64,000 nt of DNA from JBCDLI01 sp038745535 (GCA_038745535.1 JBCDLI010000004.1:1-64000); one strand, 5' to 3'; shown: positions 44,518 through 52,633, numbered from the stretch's first letter. A program made the numbers and translations. Notes: generated by a model from the sequence alone, not told the origin.

Positions 44518-44961
44518 TTGCGGAAAAAGACGTGGCTTAGCTTCGTTTCGACATTTGTGATTTTTGCCGGTGCTTTGGCTCCGGCGGCGGCTCAAGAGCG
44601 GACGCCGCCGTCTGGTCTATCGCTACAACTGAATACCGTCCAGCAACTTGAAGACGGCACCTGCCGGATCGTTTTCGTCGCTGACAACGGCACGTCGGAA
44701 GAGATTGAAAAGATGTCGGTTGAGACCGTTCTTTTCGGTCCAGACGGCACCGTGAACCGCTTCACGCTTTTCGATTTCCGCGACCTGCCAGCTGGTAAAA
44801 CTCGCGTTCGTCAGTTCGATCTTGGTGGCACTGAATGCACCTCTATAGGGCGCATTTTGGTCAATGGCGCAGCCGATTGCACTATCGGTGGCGCCGCTAG
44901 CGGCGTCTGCATCGAGAAGCTCGCGACGAGTTCTGCGGTAGACGTGGAGTTTTCGGGATGA
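44518..44961 (+). CDS. Exported protein of unknown function, coupled to exbB
   Basis: A 147-residue protein read from TTG 44518 with a GGAGG-containing site upstream. A signal peptide (residues 1-26, ending AAAQ) is followed by a beta-rich 120-residue domain with four cysteines (about 49, 102, 117 and 126), enough for two disulfides. Its stop overlaps the ATG of exbB by four bases, so translation is coupled. Similar proteins seem to sit before exbB in other rhizobial heme loci, from memory. It may be a periplasmic accessory of the TonB system; function unknown. Confidence 0.72.
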   Translation: MRKKTWLSFVSTFVIFAGALAPAAAQERTPPSGLSLQLNTVQQLEDGTCRIVFVADNGTSEEIEKMSVETVLFGPDGTVNRFTLFDFRDLPAGKTRVRQFDLGGTECTSIGRILVNGAADCTIGGAASGVCIEKLATSSAVDVEFSG

Positions 44962-45620
44962 ACTATTTCCAAGACCCTTTGGGCCGACTTTCCGGCTTTA
45001 TTGAACTTGGCGGTCCTGTGGTCGCCATATTACTTATTTTGTCGGTCATCTCGCTTGCAGCCATTCTATTCAAGCTTTGGCAATTCACGATCGCTCGCGT
45101 CGGCAAATCGTCTGGCGACACCAGCGCAGGCGATGGCAGCGCACTTGGCGCAATCGCCGATGAAGCATTGCGCCTTCGCGGGCAGGTGGTGGCTAAGCGT
45201 ATTTCTCGCGGCGACGCAGAGGATGCGCTCGCGACTTCTGCCTCATCGCAACTTCGGTCTCTGCAATCGGGTTTTCGACTATTGGATTCCATTGCGCAGG
45301 TTTCACCCTTGATCGGTCTTTTCGGCACGGTTTTGGGAATGATTTCTGCGTTCCAAGCGTTGCAAGATGCTGGAAATGCAGTTGACCCGTCAGTATTGGC
45401 GGGTGGCATCTGGGTTGCTCTGCTGACCACCGCAGTTGGGCTTGCTGTCGCCATGCCGACGAGCCTTGCTCTTTCCTACTTTGAAAGCCGAGTGGATCGG
45501 CATCGCATCGCCATACAGGAAATTGCGACAGCAGAGCTTAACCCTGCGGCTCCGATGACACGTGCGTCCAGTGCTGTGACCTCGACAAATGTTGCAGGCC
45601 TTGCGGACAATGCAGCTTGA
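44958..45620 (+). CDS. exbB: ExbB-type proton-channel protein (MotA/TolQ/ExbB family)
   Basis: A 220-residue inner-membrane protein with three membrane segments (about residues 17-38, 118-140 and 155-178). It forms the pentameric motor core with ExbD that energises TonB. The family region SPLIGLFGTVLGMISAFQAL is present, and the third segment ends with GLAVAMPTSLALSYFESRV. It is coupled to the gene before it and overlaps exbD by 11 bases. Confidence 0.92.
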   Translation: MNYFQDPLGRLSGFIELGGPVVAILLILSVISLAAILFKLWQFTIARVGKSSGDTSAGDGSALGAIADEALRLRGQVVAKRISRGDAEDALATSASSQLRSLQSGFRLLDSIAQVSPLIGLFGTVLGMISAFQALQDAGNAVDPSVLAGGIWVALLTTAVGLAVAMPTSLALSYFESRVDRHRIAIQEIATAELNPAAPMTRASSAVTSTNVAGLADNAA

Positions 45621-45990
45621 TCAGCCGTTTAAGCGCAGAAGATCGTCATTGACATCGCTTATCGATGTCATATTCCTCCTGCTGCTTTTCTTCATGCTGT
45701 CGTCAACGTTTTCGCGTTTCGGCGATATCGAGCTCACCAGCGGAGCAGGCGGAGCCACCTCCGGCGACAATATTCTTGCGTTCGCCATGCTGCAGGACAC
45801 GGGTCTGACCGTGAATGGTGAGACGGTGTCGGTTGAAGGCTTGGCAGCGTTTATCGATAACCTGAAAGCGCAAAATGGGACGAACGGACTTGTGGTCTCA
45901 GTCCGTCAAAGCGCCAGTTCGCAGCAATTGGTCGATCTGCTGGTTGTCACGCGTGGCCTCGAAGGCGTCGCGACCCAGTTGATCAAATGA
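45610..45990 (+). CDS. exbD: ExbD-type motor protein, first copy
   Basis: A 126-residue protein: short cytoplasmic start, one membrane helix SLIDVIFLLLLFFMLSSTF with the proton-path aspartate (D19), and a periplasmic domain. ExbD dimers sit in the ExbB pentamer and couple proton flow to TonB. The ATG at 45610 overlaps the exbB stop. It is followed 16 bases later by a second ExbD that lacks the aspartate. Confidence 0.92.
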   Translation: MQLDQPFKRRRSSLTSLIDVIFLLLLFFMLSSTFSRFGDIELTSGAGGATSGDNILAFAMLQDTGLTVNGETVSVEGLAAFIDNLKAQNGTNGLVVSVRQSASSQQLVDLLVVTRGLEGVATQLIK

Positions 45991-46006
45991 CGGCTGGTTG
46001 TGCGCG

Positions 46007-46414
46007 ATGTTAAAGTTTCAATCACGGACTAAGCGCGTCAAACCCGAGCCAACGATCGCCCTCATTAACATTGTGTTTTTGATGCTGATCTTCTTCCTTG
46101 TGGCTGCGCAGGTTGCGCCGCCGCTTGAGCAGGGTCTGGACCTTGTCGAGACAAGTGATCTCGATGGCAGGGAACCACCCGACTCCATGGTGATCTTGGC
46201 CGACGGCACTTTGAAGTTCCGCGGTGCAGACGTCACTCCTGCGCAATATGTGACTGTCATGCAGGAAGAGACCGGTGAACTGGCCGCGCTGCGGTTGGTA
46301 CCGGATCGCGAACTTCCAGCTGTGAAGCTCATCGAAATTGGTAACGAGTTGCGTGCCGCAGGTGTGGAGACAATCAGGCTCGTTACAGAACGCTCATTGG
46401 AGAGCGGCTCATGA
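46007..46414 (+). CDS. exbD2: ExbD-type protein, second copy, with Asp-to-Asn change in the membrane helix
   Basis: A 135-residue ExbD paralogue. Its membrane helix reads ALINIVFLMLIFFLVAA: the position equivalent to the essential proton-path aspartate (D25 of E. coli ExbD) is N21 here (codon AAC). The periplasmic domain is otherwise normal. Start ATG 46007. It may form a mixed dimer with the first ExbD, leaving one protonatable aspartate (inference). It overlaps tonB by four bases. Confidence 0.9.
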   Translation: MLKFQSRTKRVKPEPTIALINIVFLMLIFFLVAAQVAPPLEQGLDLVETSDLDGREPPDSMVILADGTLKFRGADVTPAQYVTVMQEETGELAALRLVPDRELPAVKLIEIGNELRAAGVETIRLVTERSLESGS

Positions 46415-47538
46415 GCGGAAACTCGAAAGTTACGTCGGCACACTGGGTAAGGCGCGCCCGCCTTGGCATCTTTGGCGCGGCCATGCTGTCGCTAGGCGTT
46501 CACTTTGCCGGTGCCGCCTTTGCTCCGCAAGAGACCCGAGCCCTTGAGGAAGGCGGCGGTGAGCCTTCGGTTGCTGCAATTGGCGAGAGCTTCGCAGATA
46601 TGATGAAGCAGGGTGACGAGTTATCGCCCGTGGAAATGCCTGATATGGCGGAGCCGATCGAAAATACACATAGTGCGGACACAGCGAACACTGCTGAACC
46701 CGTGACGGAAGCCGCCCAGCCTCAACTCACAATTCCGGTTCAGGCCCAAGCGACACCAACGCCGCCAACGGACGCTACGCAAACTGTGCCTTTTGCAACA
46801 GCTGATCGCTTGGACCCTTCGCAGCCTTCACTCGTCCCGATGATAGAGGCACCGGCCGACGAATTCTCGCCGCCCACAGCCATGCCGTTTATGCCTGCGG
46901 AGCCACAGATCGCGATGGTTGTGCCCGCCGCGCCGACCGATGTGGTCGAGGCAAAACCCGATCAACCGGTTTTGCCTGTTCCGCCGGTGCGGCCATGGCG
47001 CGCGATTGACCAGCAACGCGCCGAACAAGCTGCACGCGAAGCCAGAGAAGCTGAGCAACGACGCGCTGAGCGCAGACAAGCCGAGCAGCGAAGAGCGGAG
47101 CAGCGCCGGGCTGAACAAAGGCGTGCGCAAGCCAACCAGCGACAGCGTAGCGCCGGAAAGGCGCGTGGCAATTCAAACCAAAGCGCGAGGCGGGGAACAG
47201 CGAGTGGAAGCAGTCAGGGACAAAGCGCCCGAAGCAGTTCCGGCGGGCGTTCTAAATCGCGCGCATCCGGCAATGCGGCGGCGAGCAATTATCCCGGCCT
47301 TGTGAGGCGCGATCTGGCGCGAACCCGCAAACGACGAGCTGGTGGACGCGGAACCGCAACAATTCGGTTTACTATTACCGGTGGTGGTGGGCTTGCGAGT
47401 GCGCGCGTTGCCCGCAGTTCCGGCAACAGTAAAGTGGACAAAGCTGCACTCAACCATGTGCGCCGCTCTGCTCCGTTTCCGCGACCACCAGCTGGTGCAC
47501 AGCGTACCTTCACAATTCCAATTCAGTTCGGGCGGTAG
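46411..47538 (+). CDS. tonB: TonB protein
   Basis: A 375-residue energy transducer. One N-terminal membrane helix (about 17-36) is followed by a long proline-, alanine- and then arginine/glutamine-rich periplasmic spacer, including a run of AEQRRAEQRR-like repeats (about residues 197-245). The C-terminal domain (about 285-375) ends in SKVDKAALNHVRRSAPFPRPP and FTIPIQFGR, the TonB family pattern. It spans the periplasm to energise the heme receptor. It is the last of the exbB-exbD-exbD2-tonB set. Confidence 0.93.
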   Translation: MSGNSKVTSAHWVRRARLGIFGAAMLSLGVHFAGAAFAPQETRALEEGGGEPSVAAIGESFADMMKQGDELSPVEMPDMAEPIENTHSADTANTAEPVTEAAQPQLTIPVQAQATPTPPTDATQTVPFATADRLDPSQPSLVPMIEAPADEFSPPTAMPFMPAEPQIAMVVPAAPTDVVEAKPDQPVLPVPPVRPWRAIDQQRAEQAAREAREAEQRRAERRQAEQRRAEQRRAEQRRAQANQRQRSAGKARGNSNQSARRGTASGSSQGQSARSSSGGRSKSRASGNAAASNYPGLVRRDLARTRKRRAGGRGTATIRFTITGGGGLASARVARSSGNSKVDKAALNHVRRSAPFPRPPAGAQRTFTIPIQFGR

Positions 47539-47624
47539 GGATTGTTTACGCCATGGGCAATGCGATGGAATGAGTGGCCTTGCGGGAACACATCTGGCAC
47601 AAATGGATGGCGAGCCTAGTCCTC

Positions 47625-47642
47625 TGTCAACTTAAATTGACA
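47625..47642. promoter_or_regulatory. Near-perfect palindrome in the promoter region of the heme monooxygenase
   Basis: TGTCAA-C-TTAA-A-TTGACA, an 18-bp inverted repeat 56 bases before the start codon. It shares TGTCAA(C/G)TTAA with the element before hmuR. Suggestive of an operator for a dimeric regulator; not a match to the RirA or Irr consensus I know. Confidence 0.5.
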
Positions 47643-47698
47643 GCCAGCATCTAGAGGCAGATAACAAACAAGACTTCGGAAAATATCGGGAACCGAAC

Positions 47699-48013
47699 AT
47701 GTACATCGCAATGAACCGCTTTCTCATCAACGAAGGCCACGAAGAAGCCTTCGAGAATATTTGGCGGAACAGGGACTCCACCCTCAACGAACTCGAGGGG
47801 TTCGAGACCTTCCATCTCCTCAAAGGTCCAAAGAACCCAGAGACCAATCAGACCCTCTATGCGTCTCACACGGTCTGGAAAAGTTACGATCACTTCATCG
47901 CGTGGACCCGTTCGACCCAGTTTCGTGAGGCACATCGCAATGCGGGTGGAAACAGCGAAATGTATGCCGGTCACCCAAATTTTGAGGGCTTCGAGGCCGT
48001 CGTAAACGAATAG
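47699..48013 (+). CDS. hmuQ: IsdG/HmuQ-type heme-degrading monooxygenase
   Basis: A 104-residue antibiotic-biosynthesis-monooxygenase-fold protein. The catalytic triad of IsdG-type heme oxygenases is visible: N6 (MNRF), W69 (FIAWTRS) and H79 (FREAHRN), corresponding to N7, W67 and H77 of IsdG. It opens the heme ring to release iron in the cytoplasm. In Bradyrhizobium, HmuQ and HmuD are of this kind. The ATG at 47699 has GGGA upstream, and a palindrome precedes it. The next gene begins 12 bases later. Confidence 0.9.
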   Translation: MYIAMNRFLINEGHEEAFENIWRNRDSTLNELEGFETFHLLKGPKNPETNQTLYASHTVWKSYDHFIAWTRSTQFREAHRNAGGNSEMYAGHPNFEGFEAVVNE

Positions 48014-48024
48014 AAAGTCTGGAC

Positions 48025-48522
48025 ATGGCGCAGAAGCCCGGAAGTAACAATCCGATTAAAACCGACTGCGGGTCGACTGCGCCGGAGGCCACGCACGCTC
48101 TCAGTGAAGATCAGCGTGTGGTGCTGTCGGTCATGCGTTTGTACTTCATGTCCTACGCCACGCCGCATATGACCTGCTGGGAAAACGGTATTGAAGCGGC
48201 AGTCAGTGCGTATGGGTCGCACAAAGGCCCTCGCATCGCTTATTGCTGCCTTACCGCGGTTCAGAAAATGCGGACGAGCCGAAAGAATGCATTTAATTTT
48301 TGCAATCCGTTCTGTGAGTGTTGCCGGAAGCGTATGAGCCAGCACGAGGCGCAGTTTTTACAAATATTGCAGGCGCTGGAAGATCGTCAGCACGGTCGTG
48401 TCGAACTCACGGCAATGATGTTGTGCGAAGGCAATGAGTGTTCGGAGTTTATTGCCGCGCTGCGCGAGCTAAGCCTCGCGCTCAAAGACAATTATGGCCC
48501 GGAAATCGGCGCCCTCATGTGA
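48025..48522 (+). CDS. Cysteine-rich protein co-transcribed with the heme monooxygenase, unrecognised
   Basis: A 165-residue soluble protein with ten cysteines (15, 51, 74, 75, 93, 97, 99, 100, 134, 139) and no signal peptide. The densest part is FCNPFCECCRKR (residues 92-103). Such a cluster could bind zinc or an iron-sulfur cluster. It starts 12 bases after hmuQ and overlaps the end of the convergent AGE-family gene by eight bases. The family is not recognised. A role in iron or heme response is inferred only from position. Confidence 0.75.
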   Translation: MAQKPGSNNPIKTDCGSTAPEATHALSEDQRVVLSVMRLYFMSYATPHMTCWENGIEAAVSAYGSHKGPRIAYCCLTAVQKMRTSRKNAFNFCNPFCECCRKRMSQHEAQFLQILQALEDRQHGRVELTAMMLCEGNECSEFIAALRELSLALKDNYGPEIGALM

Positions 48523-49663
48523 TTGTGTTCGCTGCAAACGTCTTTTCAATCGCATCCACGGCAGTCCACAAATGGTAAAGCGAACTGGCCGGAGCTGTGG
48601 TCGAAATAATTGTGTCGGCACAATCATATTCGTCGTTCCACAGACCTGCTTCTGAGTGGTTCAGATAGGTCTTGAGCAATGCGTTGCACGTTTCACCTGC
48701 TTGGTAGAAGTCGCCTGCTGCCAAGGCTGCTTTGATGTACTCGGCTTGTGGCCAAAGCCTTCGCGTGTCTGATTTGACGCCGCTTTGCAGATCGGTGCTG
48801 TTTACCAGGAAATCTTGGTTGTTTTCATCACAGCCCAACCGTCGGGCGTGATTGTAAAGCTGGGTGATTACAGGCGTACAGTCGGTGCTCAAGAACGGCT
48901 GCGCTTGATTAAGAAGCCACGCCCATTCGGCCATATGCCCAGCTTCAACAATATGCGAATTGATGTCTGGTCCGGTGTTCCAACCTGCGTCGAAGTATTC
49001 TCGCACGACGCCGTCGCTGTCGACGAAACGGGTCTGAAAAAGGTGGAACAATTCAGTCAGTGCGTTTGTGTATTCTTTTGTCGGATTGGTTTCACAAAGA
49101 AGTGTCAGGGCTTCGAACAGATGCATGTGAGGGTTTTGCCGTCGGGGCAGACTGCCCAAAGTATCTTCCGCAAAACCGCCGGAGGCGCGCTTGAGGTGCT
49201 GTGCGTGCGCGCTGAGAATTTCATCGCAGGCTAGAAGCCAGGTTTGATCTTTCGTTGCACGCGCGAGGGCCGCAAAGGCAAGCAATACACAGGATTGGTC
49301 GTACAGGTCTGCTGCGGAGTCGAGGATTTCACCGGTCTCGCGGTTAAAAACACGCGCGAAGAGACCTTCATCGGTCCTCGTCGTTTTTGTAAGTGAATGC
49401 GCACATTCTTCGGCTACGTCTAGAGCGCCAGAGGGGGCAAGGTCCCTGTGGCTGGCATCTGCATAAACGTAGATGCAGCGCGCGGCAGATCTCGTGCGGG
49501 TCCGCCCATCTTCGATTTCAGCTCCATCAGAATTGAGCGCTTCATGAAAGCACCATTTCTGCCGATCTAGCGCGCGATCAATCCATAGCGGCAAGCATTT
49601 GGAGAGATAGAAGTCGCGCATTGCGCTGCACCCGGCGGGCATTTGTGATTGCTGATTTGACAT
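48515..49663 (-). CDS. AGE-family epimerase/isomerase
   Basis: A 382-residue (alpha/alpha)6-barrel protein of the N-acylglucosamine 2-epimerase/mannose isomerase family. It matches AGE in FYLSKCLPLWIDRALD, RCIYVYADAS, DLYDQSCVLLAFAALARAT, NPHMHLFEALTLLCE and GHMAEWAWLL. The histidines in HMHLFEA and in the final ASSLYHLW part are of the active site. Members interconvert mannose/fructose or GlcNAc/ManNAc; this member's sugar is not evident. ATG 49663 is preceded by AAGGGG. It is divergent from the glycerate kinase gene. Confidence 0.85.
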   Translation of the reverse strand: MSNQQSQMPAGCSAMRDFYLSKCLPLWIDRALDRQKWCFHEALNSDGAEIEDGRTRTRSAARCIYVYADASHRDLAPSGALDVAEECAHSLTKTTRTDEGLFARVFNRETGEILDSAADLYDQSCVLLAFAALARATKDQTWLLACDEILSAHAQHLKRASGGFAEDTLGSLPRRQNPHMHLFEALTLLCETNPTKEYTNALTELFHLFQTRFVDSDGVVREYFDAGWNTGPDINSHIVEAGHMAEWAWLLNQAQPFLSTDCTPVITQLYNHARRLGCDENNQDFLVNSTDLQSGVKSDTRRLWPQAEYIKAALAAGDFYQAGETCNALLKTYLNHSEAGLWNDEYDCADTIISTTAPASSLYHLWTAVDAIEKTFAANTIT

Positions 49664-49731
49664 CCGCACCCCTTGCCATCGCTCTGAACGGGCGGCAACG
49701 GTACTTCTGTGTGAGGGGATGTGAATAGCAG

Positions 49732-50967
49732 ATGACATCGAAACTACGAACCGATGCGCTCGCAGCGTGTGAAGCGGCAATTGCAGCCGCTAACCCAGCC
49801 GAGCAAACCAAGCGCCATATTGATGAGCACCGACGCGCGATAGAAGCTGCCGCGCATGTTCATTTGCTTGCTGCTGGAAAGGCGGCGATCCCAATGATGC
49901 GCGCTGCGCTGCAAGCCCTTGCGGGCATCAGCCTCGGCACAAAGATCGCGGTCACAAACTACGAAAACGTAGAAGATATCACAGGCGTGGATGTTCACGG
50001 AGCTGCTCATCCGCTCCCCGATGAGAATGGGGAGCGTGCCGCAAGCGCGATTGAGACGGCTGCGTGCGCCATGAACGAGGGTGAACTCGTGATCTGCCTG
50101 ATCTCTGGCGGCGCATCGGCTCTGCTTCCAGCACCCATCGAAGGTCTTTCGCTTGAGCAGAAAATTGAGATCACAAATGATCTCCTGAAGTGCGGCGCTG
50201 ACATCACCGAGATCAACACGGTCCGACAAGCGTTGTCTCGGCTAAAGGGCGGCGGGTTGGCGAAAGCAATTGCGCCCGCGAAGTATCTCTCTCTTATTTT
50301 GTCGGATGTTCCAGGCGATGACCCGGCGATCATCGCTTCTGGTCCGACATACCTCGGTGAGAAAAAACTCAACGCCCACGAGGTTGTGAAAAAGTTCGGC
50401 ATCAAACTGCCGGTCGCGCTTCCCGAAAGTTCCGTCGAGATAGAGGTGCCGAACGGGTCGAACATCGTGATTGGGTCGAACGATCAAAGCGTTTTGGCGA
50501 TGATCGACTGCCTGAAAGGCGTGGGCTATACGGTTCACCGCATTGGTGATTGGCTCGACGGTTCCGCCGAAGATGCTGCCAGGATGTTTGCTCAAGAGGC
50601 TGCGGTGGCGGGTAGTGGTCCGGTTGCATTTGTGGCAGGCGGCGAGACCTCGGTGGAGGTGTCAGGCAACGGGCTCGGCGGGCGCAATCAACATATGGCG
50701 CTCTCGTTTGCACCTCAGGCCAGAGAGCTGAAGCGGTCATACTGTTTCGCATCGTGCGGTACCGATGGGCGCGATGGACCGACCGAGGCCGCCGGCGGTA
50801 TTGTCGATGATGGTACACTTGCGCTTGCCTTAAAGCGAAATGCCGATTTGCAAGACTTTCTCGCGCGTCACGACAGCCATCACGGATTAAAGGCGATTGA
50901 CGGGCTCATCAGCACCGGCGGAACCGGTACGAATGTTGCCGATGTCCAGGTGCTGTTGCTGGGCTAA
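49732..50967 (+). CDS. ttuD: Glycerate 2-kinase (TtuD, MOFRL family)
   Basis: A 411-residue kinase that phosphorylates D-glycerate at C2. The N-terminal Rossmann-like domain includes AAGKAAIPMMRAAL, GAAHPLPDENG and CLISGGASALLPAP, and the C-terminal MOFRL domain carries GGETSVEVSGNGLGGRNQHMALSF and a GTDGRDGPTEAAGGI motif. The name TtuD or hydroxypyruvate reductase is given to the same family in older annotation. It is convergent with the GNAT gene, seven bases apart. Confidence 0.88.
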   Translation: MTSKLRTDALAACEAAIAAANPAEQTKRHIDEHRRAIEAAAHVHLLAAGKAAIPMMRAALQALAGISLGTKIAVTNYENVEDITGVDVHGAAHPLPDENGERAASAIETAACAMNEGELVICLISGGASALLPAPIEGLSLEQKIEITNDLLKCGADITEINTVRQALSRLKGGGLAKAIAPAKYLSLILSDVPGDDPAIIASGPTYLGEKKLNAHEVVKKFGIKLPVALPESSVEIEVPNGSNIVIGSNDQSVLAMIDCLKGVGYTVHRIGDWLDGSAEDAARMFAQEAAVAGSGPVAFVAGGETSVEVSGNGLGGRNQHMALSFAPQARELKRSYCFASCGTDGRDGPTEAAGGIVDDGTLALALKRNADLQDFLARHDSHHGLKAIDGLISTGGTGTNVADVQVLLLG

Positions 50968-50973
50968 CTTGCC

Positions 50974-51426
50974 CTAACGCTGGTACTTTATGAACGGCGT
51001 TTTTTCACCGATCCGATCATAGAGCGCGCGCGCTGTGTCATTGAAATCCTGCGTCATCCAATAGACGTTTGAGGCGCCAAGATTGTCAGCCGCAGCATAG
51101 ACAGCTCCAATCAGTTGTCGGCCGACGCTATTGCCGCGCGCGTTCTGTGAGACGAAGAGGTCCTGCAGATAAACGACGTTTTCGACGCTCCAACAATGGC
51201 GGTGTTGGAAGAAATGAACCAAGCCCACTAGCTCGCCGTCCAGTTCAGCGACACGGCATTCCGGTTCAAACTCTCCATTGATGAAGAAGCGCTCCCATGT
51301 GCTTTGGTAGACCGAGGTAGGTCGCTCAGTTTGGTAGAAGGCAAGATAGCTGCGCCAAAGTCCGCTCCATGCTTGGAATTCATTGGGCTGCGGTGTGCGA
51401 ATGATGATTTTCGAACGCGTGCTCAT
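50974..51426 (-). CDS. GNAT-family N-acetyltransferase
   Basis: A 150-residue GNAT protein. The acetyl-CoA pyrophosphate loop is in LFVSQNARGNSVGRQLIGAV, with the C-terminal YWMTQDFNDTARALYDRIGEKTPFIKY. The substrate is unknown. It starts on the stop of metA (overlap of four bases), so it is translated with metA. In that position it could modify a sulfur amino acid or a related amine (inference). Confidence 0.82.
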   Translation of the reverse strand: MSTRSKIIIRTPQPNEFQAWSGLWRSYLAFYQTERPTSVYQSTWERFFINGEFEPECRVAELDGELVGLVHFFQHRHCWSVENVVYLQDLFVSQNARGNSVGRQLIGAVYAAADNLGASNVYWMTQDFNDTARALYDRIGEKTPFIKYQR

Positions 51427-52352
51427 GCCCTAGGCGCAGTCCCGATTTCATCGAGATCATAGGTCGTTGTCTGGTACATCTGATTGATCCAGTTCCCAAA
51501 CAGCAAAAAAGCGTGGCTGCGCCAGCGGTTCGACGGTGGCTGCTCTGGGTCGTCGTTTGGAAAATAGTTCTGCGGGATCGGCGGGCTCATACCGGCCTCA
51601 GCGTCCCGATAATATTCGTCCGCCAACGAAGTAGAATCATATTCGATGTGATTGAAGATATAGAGCCTGTTCGCGTAAGCCTCGTGCAGCAGACACAGGC
51701 CCGTCGCGGGCGACTCCATCAAAACTTCCAACCCCATTTCAGGCGTGATGTCAGCCTTTCGCATCTCCGTCCAGCGGGACACCGATATCGAAAAATCGTC
51801 GGAAAATCCCGCGAGATAGGGCGACGAGGGCACGAGGTTTTTGTGGCGAAACACCCCGTGCGCCTTTGTGCTCAATGCGTGCTTCGGTATCGTGTGAAAG
51901 TGATAGGCAGCCGCCATCGCGCCCCAGCAGATGAAGAAGGACGAGTGGACGTTGGTCTCGGTCCAGTCGAGAATTTCCTTTAGCTCACCCCAATAACTGA
52001 CTTCTTCGAAGGGCAATTGTTCAATCGGCGCGCCGGTGATGATAAATCCATCGAACTTGCGGTGCTTGATCTCATCCCAAGTTTTGTAAAACGAGATCAG
52101 GTGTTCTTGCGACGTGTTCTTTGCTTTATGTGCCCCAATACGAACCAAGGTCATCTCGACTTGCAGCGGCGTTGAACCGATGAGCCGCGCGAGCTGGGTT
52201 TCGGTGCGCGCCTTGTTGGGCATCAGGTTCAGAACCGCAATCTGCATGGGCCGGATATCCTGACGCGTTGCCGTCGTCTCATCCATGATCATCACGCCTT
52301 CGCTCATCAGCTGCTTTTTTGCTGGCAGGGCGTCGGGGATTTTTATCGGCAT
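51423..52352 (-). CDS. metA: Homoserine O-acyltransferase (MetA family)
   Basis: A 309-residue enzyme that acylates homoserine, the first committed step of methionine synthesis; acetyl or succinyl use cannot be settled by eye (many alphaproteobacterial MetA use acetyl-CoA). The catalytic cysteine is in SFFICWGAMAAAYHF, and the catalytic His and Glu are in YIFNHIEYDS. It lies downstream of a SAM-II riboswitch and a terminator-like hairpin, so it is probably repressed by S-adenosylmethionine. Confidence 0.94.
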   Translation of the reverse strand: MPIKIPDALPAKKQLMSEGVMIMDETTATRQDIRPMQIAVLNLMPNKARTETQLARLIGSTPLQVEMTLVRIGAHKAKNTSQEHLISFYKTWDEIKHRKFDGFIITGAPIEQLPFEEVSYWGELKEILDWTETNVHSSFFICWGAMAAAYHFHTIPKHALSTKAHGVFRHKNLVPSSPYLAGFSDDFSISVSRWTEMRKADITPEMGLEVLMESPATGLCLLHEAYANRLYIFNHIEYDSTSLADEYYRDAEAGMSPPIPQNYFPNDDPEQPPSNRWRSHAFLLFGNWINQMYQTTTYDLDEIGTAPRA

Positions 52353-52381
52353 AACTCAAACACTCATGTCGTTGGCGGCAC

Positions 52382-52415
52382 AAAAAAACCGGGCGGTGGT
52401 CAAGCCACTGTCCGG
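52382..52415 (-). terminator. Terminator-like hairpin in the metA leader
   Basis: Read leftward, CCGG-ACA-GTGG, CTTGA loop, CCAC-CGC-CCGG is followed by seven T (52388-52382). It lies 20 bases after the SAM-II riboswitch and about 30 bases before the metA start codon. The stem has two A-C mismatches. Confidence 0.65.
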
Positions 52416-52436
52416 TCACTTGCGGGCAATCCGCAC

Positions 52437-52490
52437 GGCCATTTTAGCGACTTGTTTAACGTGGCTGCAAGCCGACCGGCCAAATCACCA
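52437..52490 (-). promoter_or_regulatory. SAM-II riboswitch before metA
   Basis: On the minus strand the leader reads TGATTTGG, then GCTTGCAGCCACGTTAAA, CAAG and GCTAAAA. This is the conserved core of the SAM-II (metA) riboswitch, in which the GCTTGCAGCC/ACAAG stem and the GCTAAA tail form the pseudoknot that binds S-adenosylmethionine. It is the usual control of metA in Alphaproteobacteria. Confidence 0.92.
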
Positions 52491-52633
52491 CAGTGGGTAG
52501 ATAGTGATGGAAACTCGCTTGGTCAAACGATCAACGAATTGCCTATGCTGCAGTGCACAAACTGTCTTCTTGGCGTTGCAAATCGGTGGTATGGAAATAC
52601 TCGGGAGGTCAATTGCAGCAAAGCGAGCCGCAC

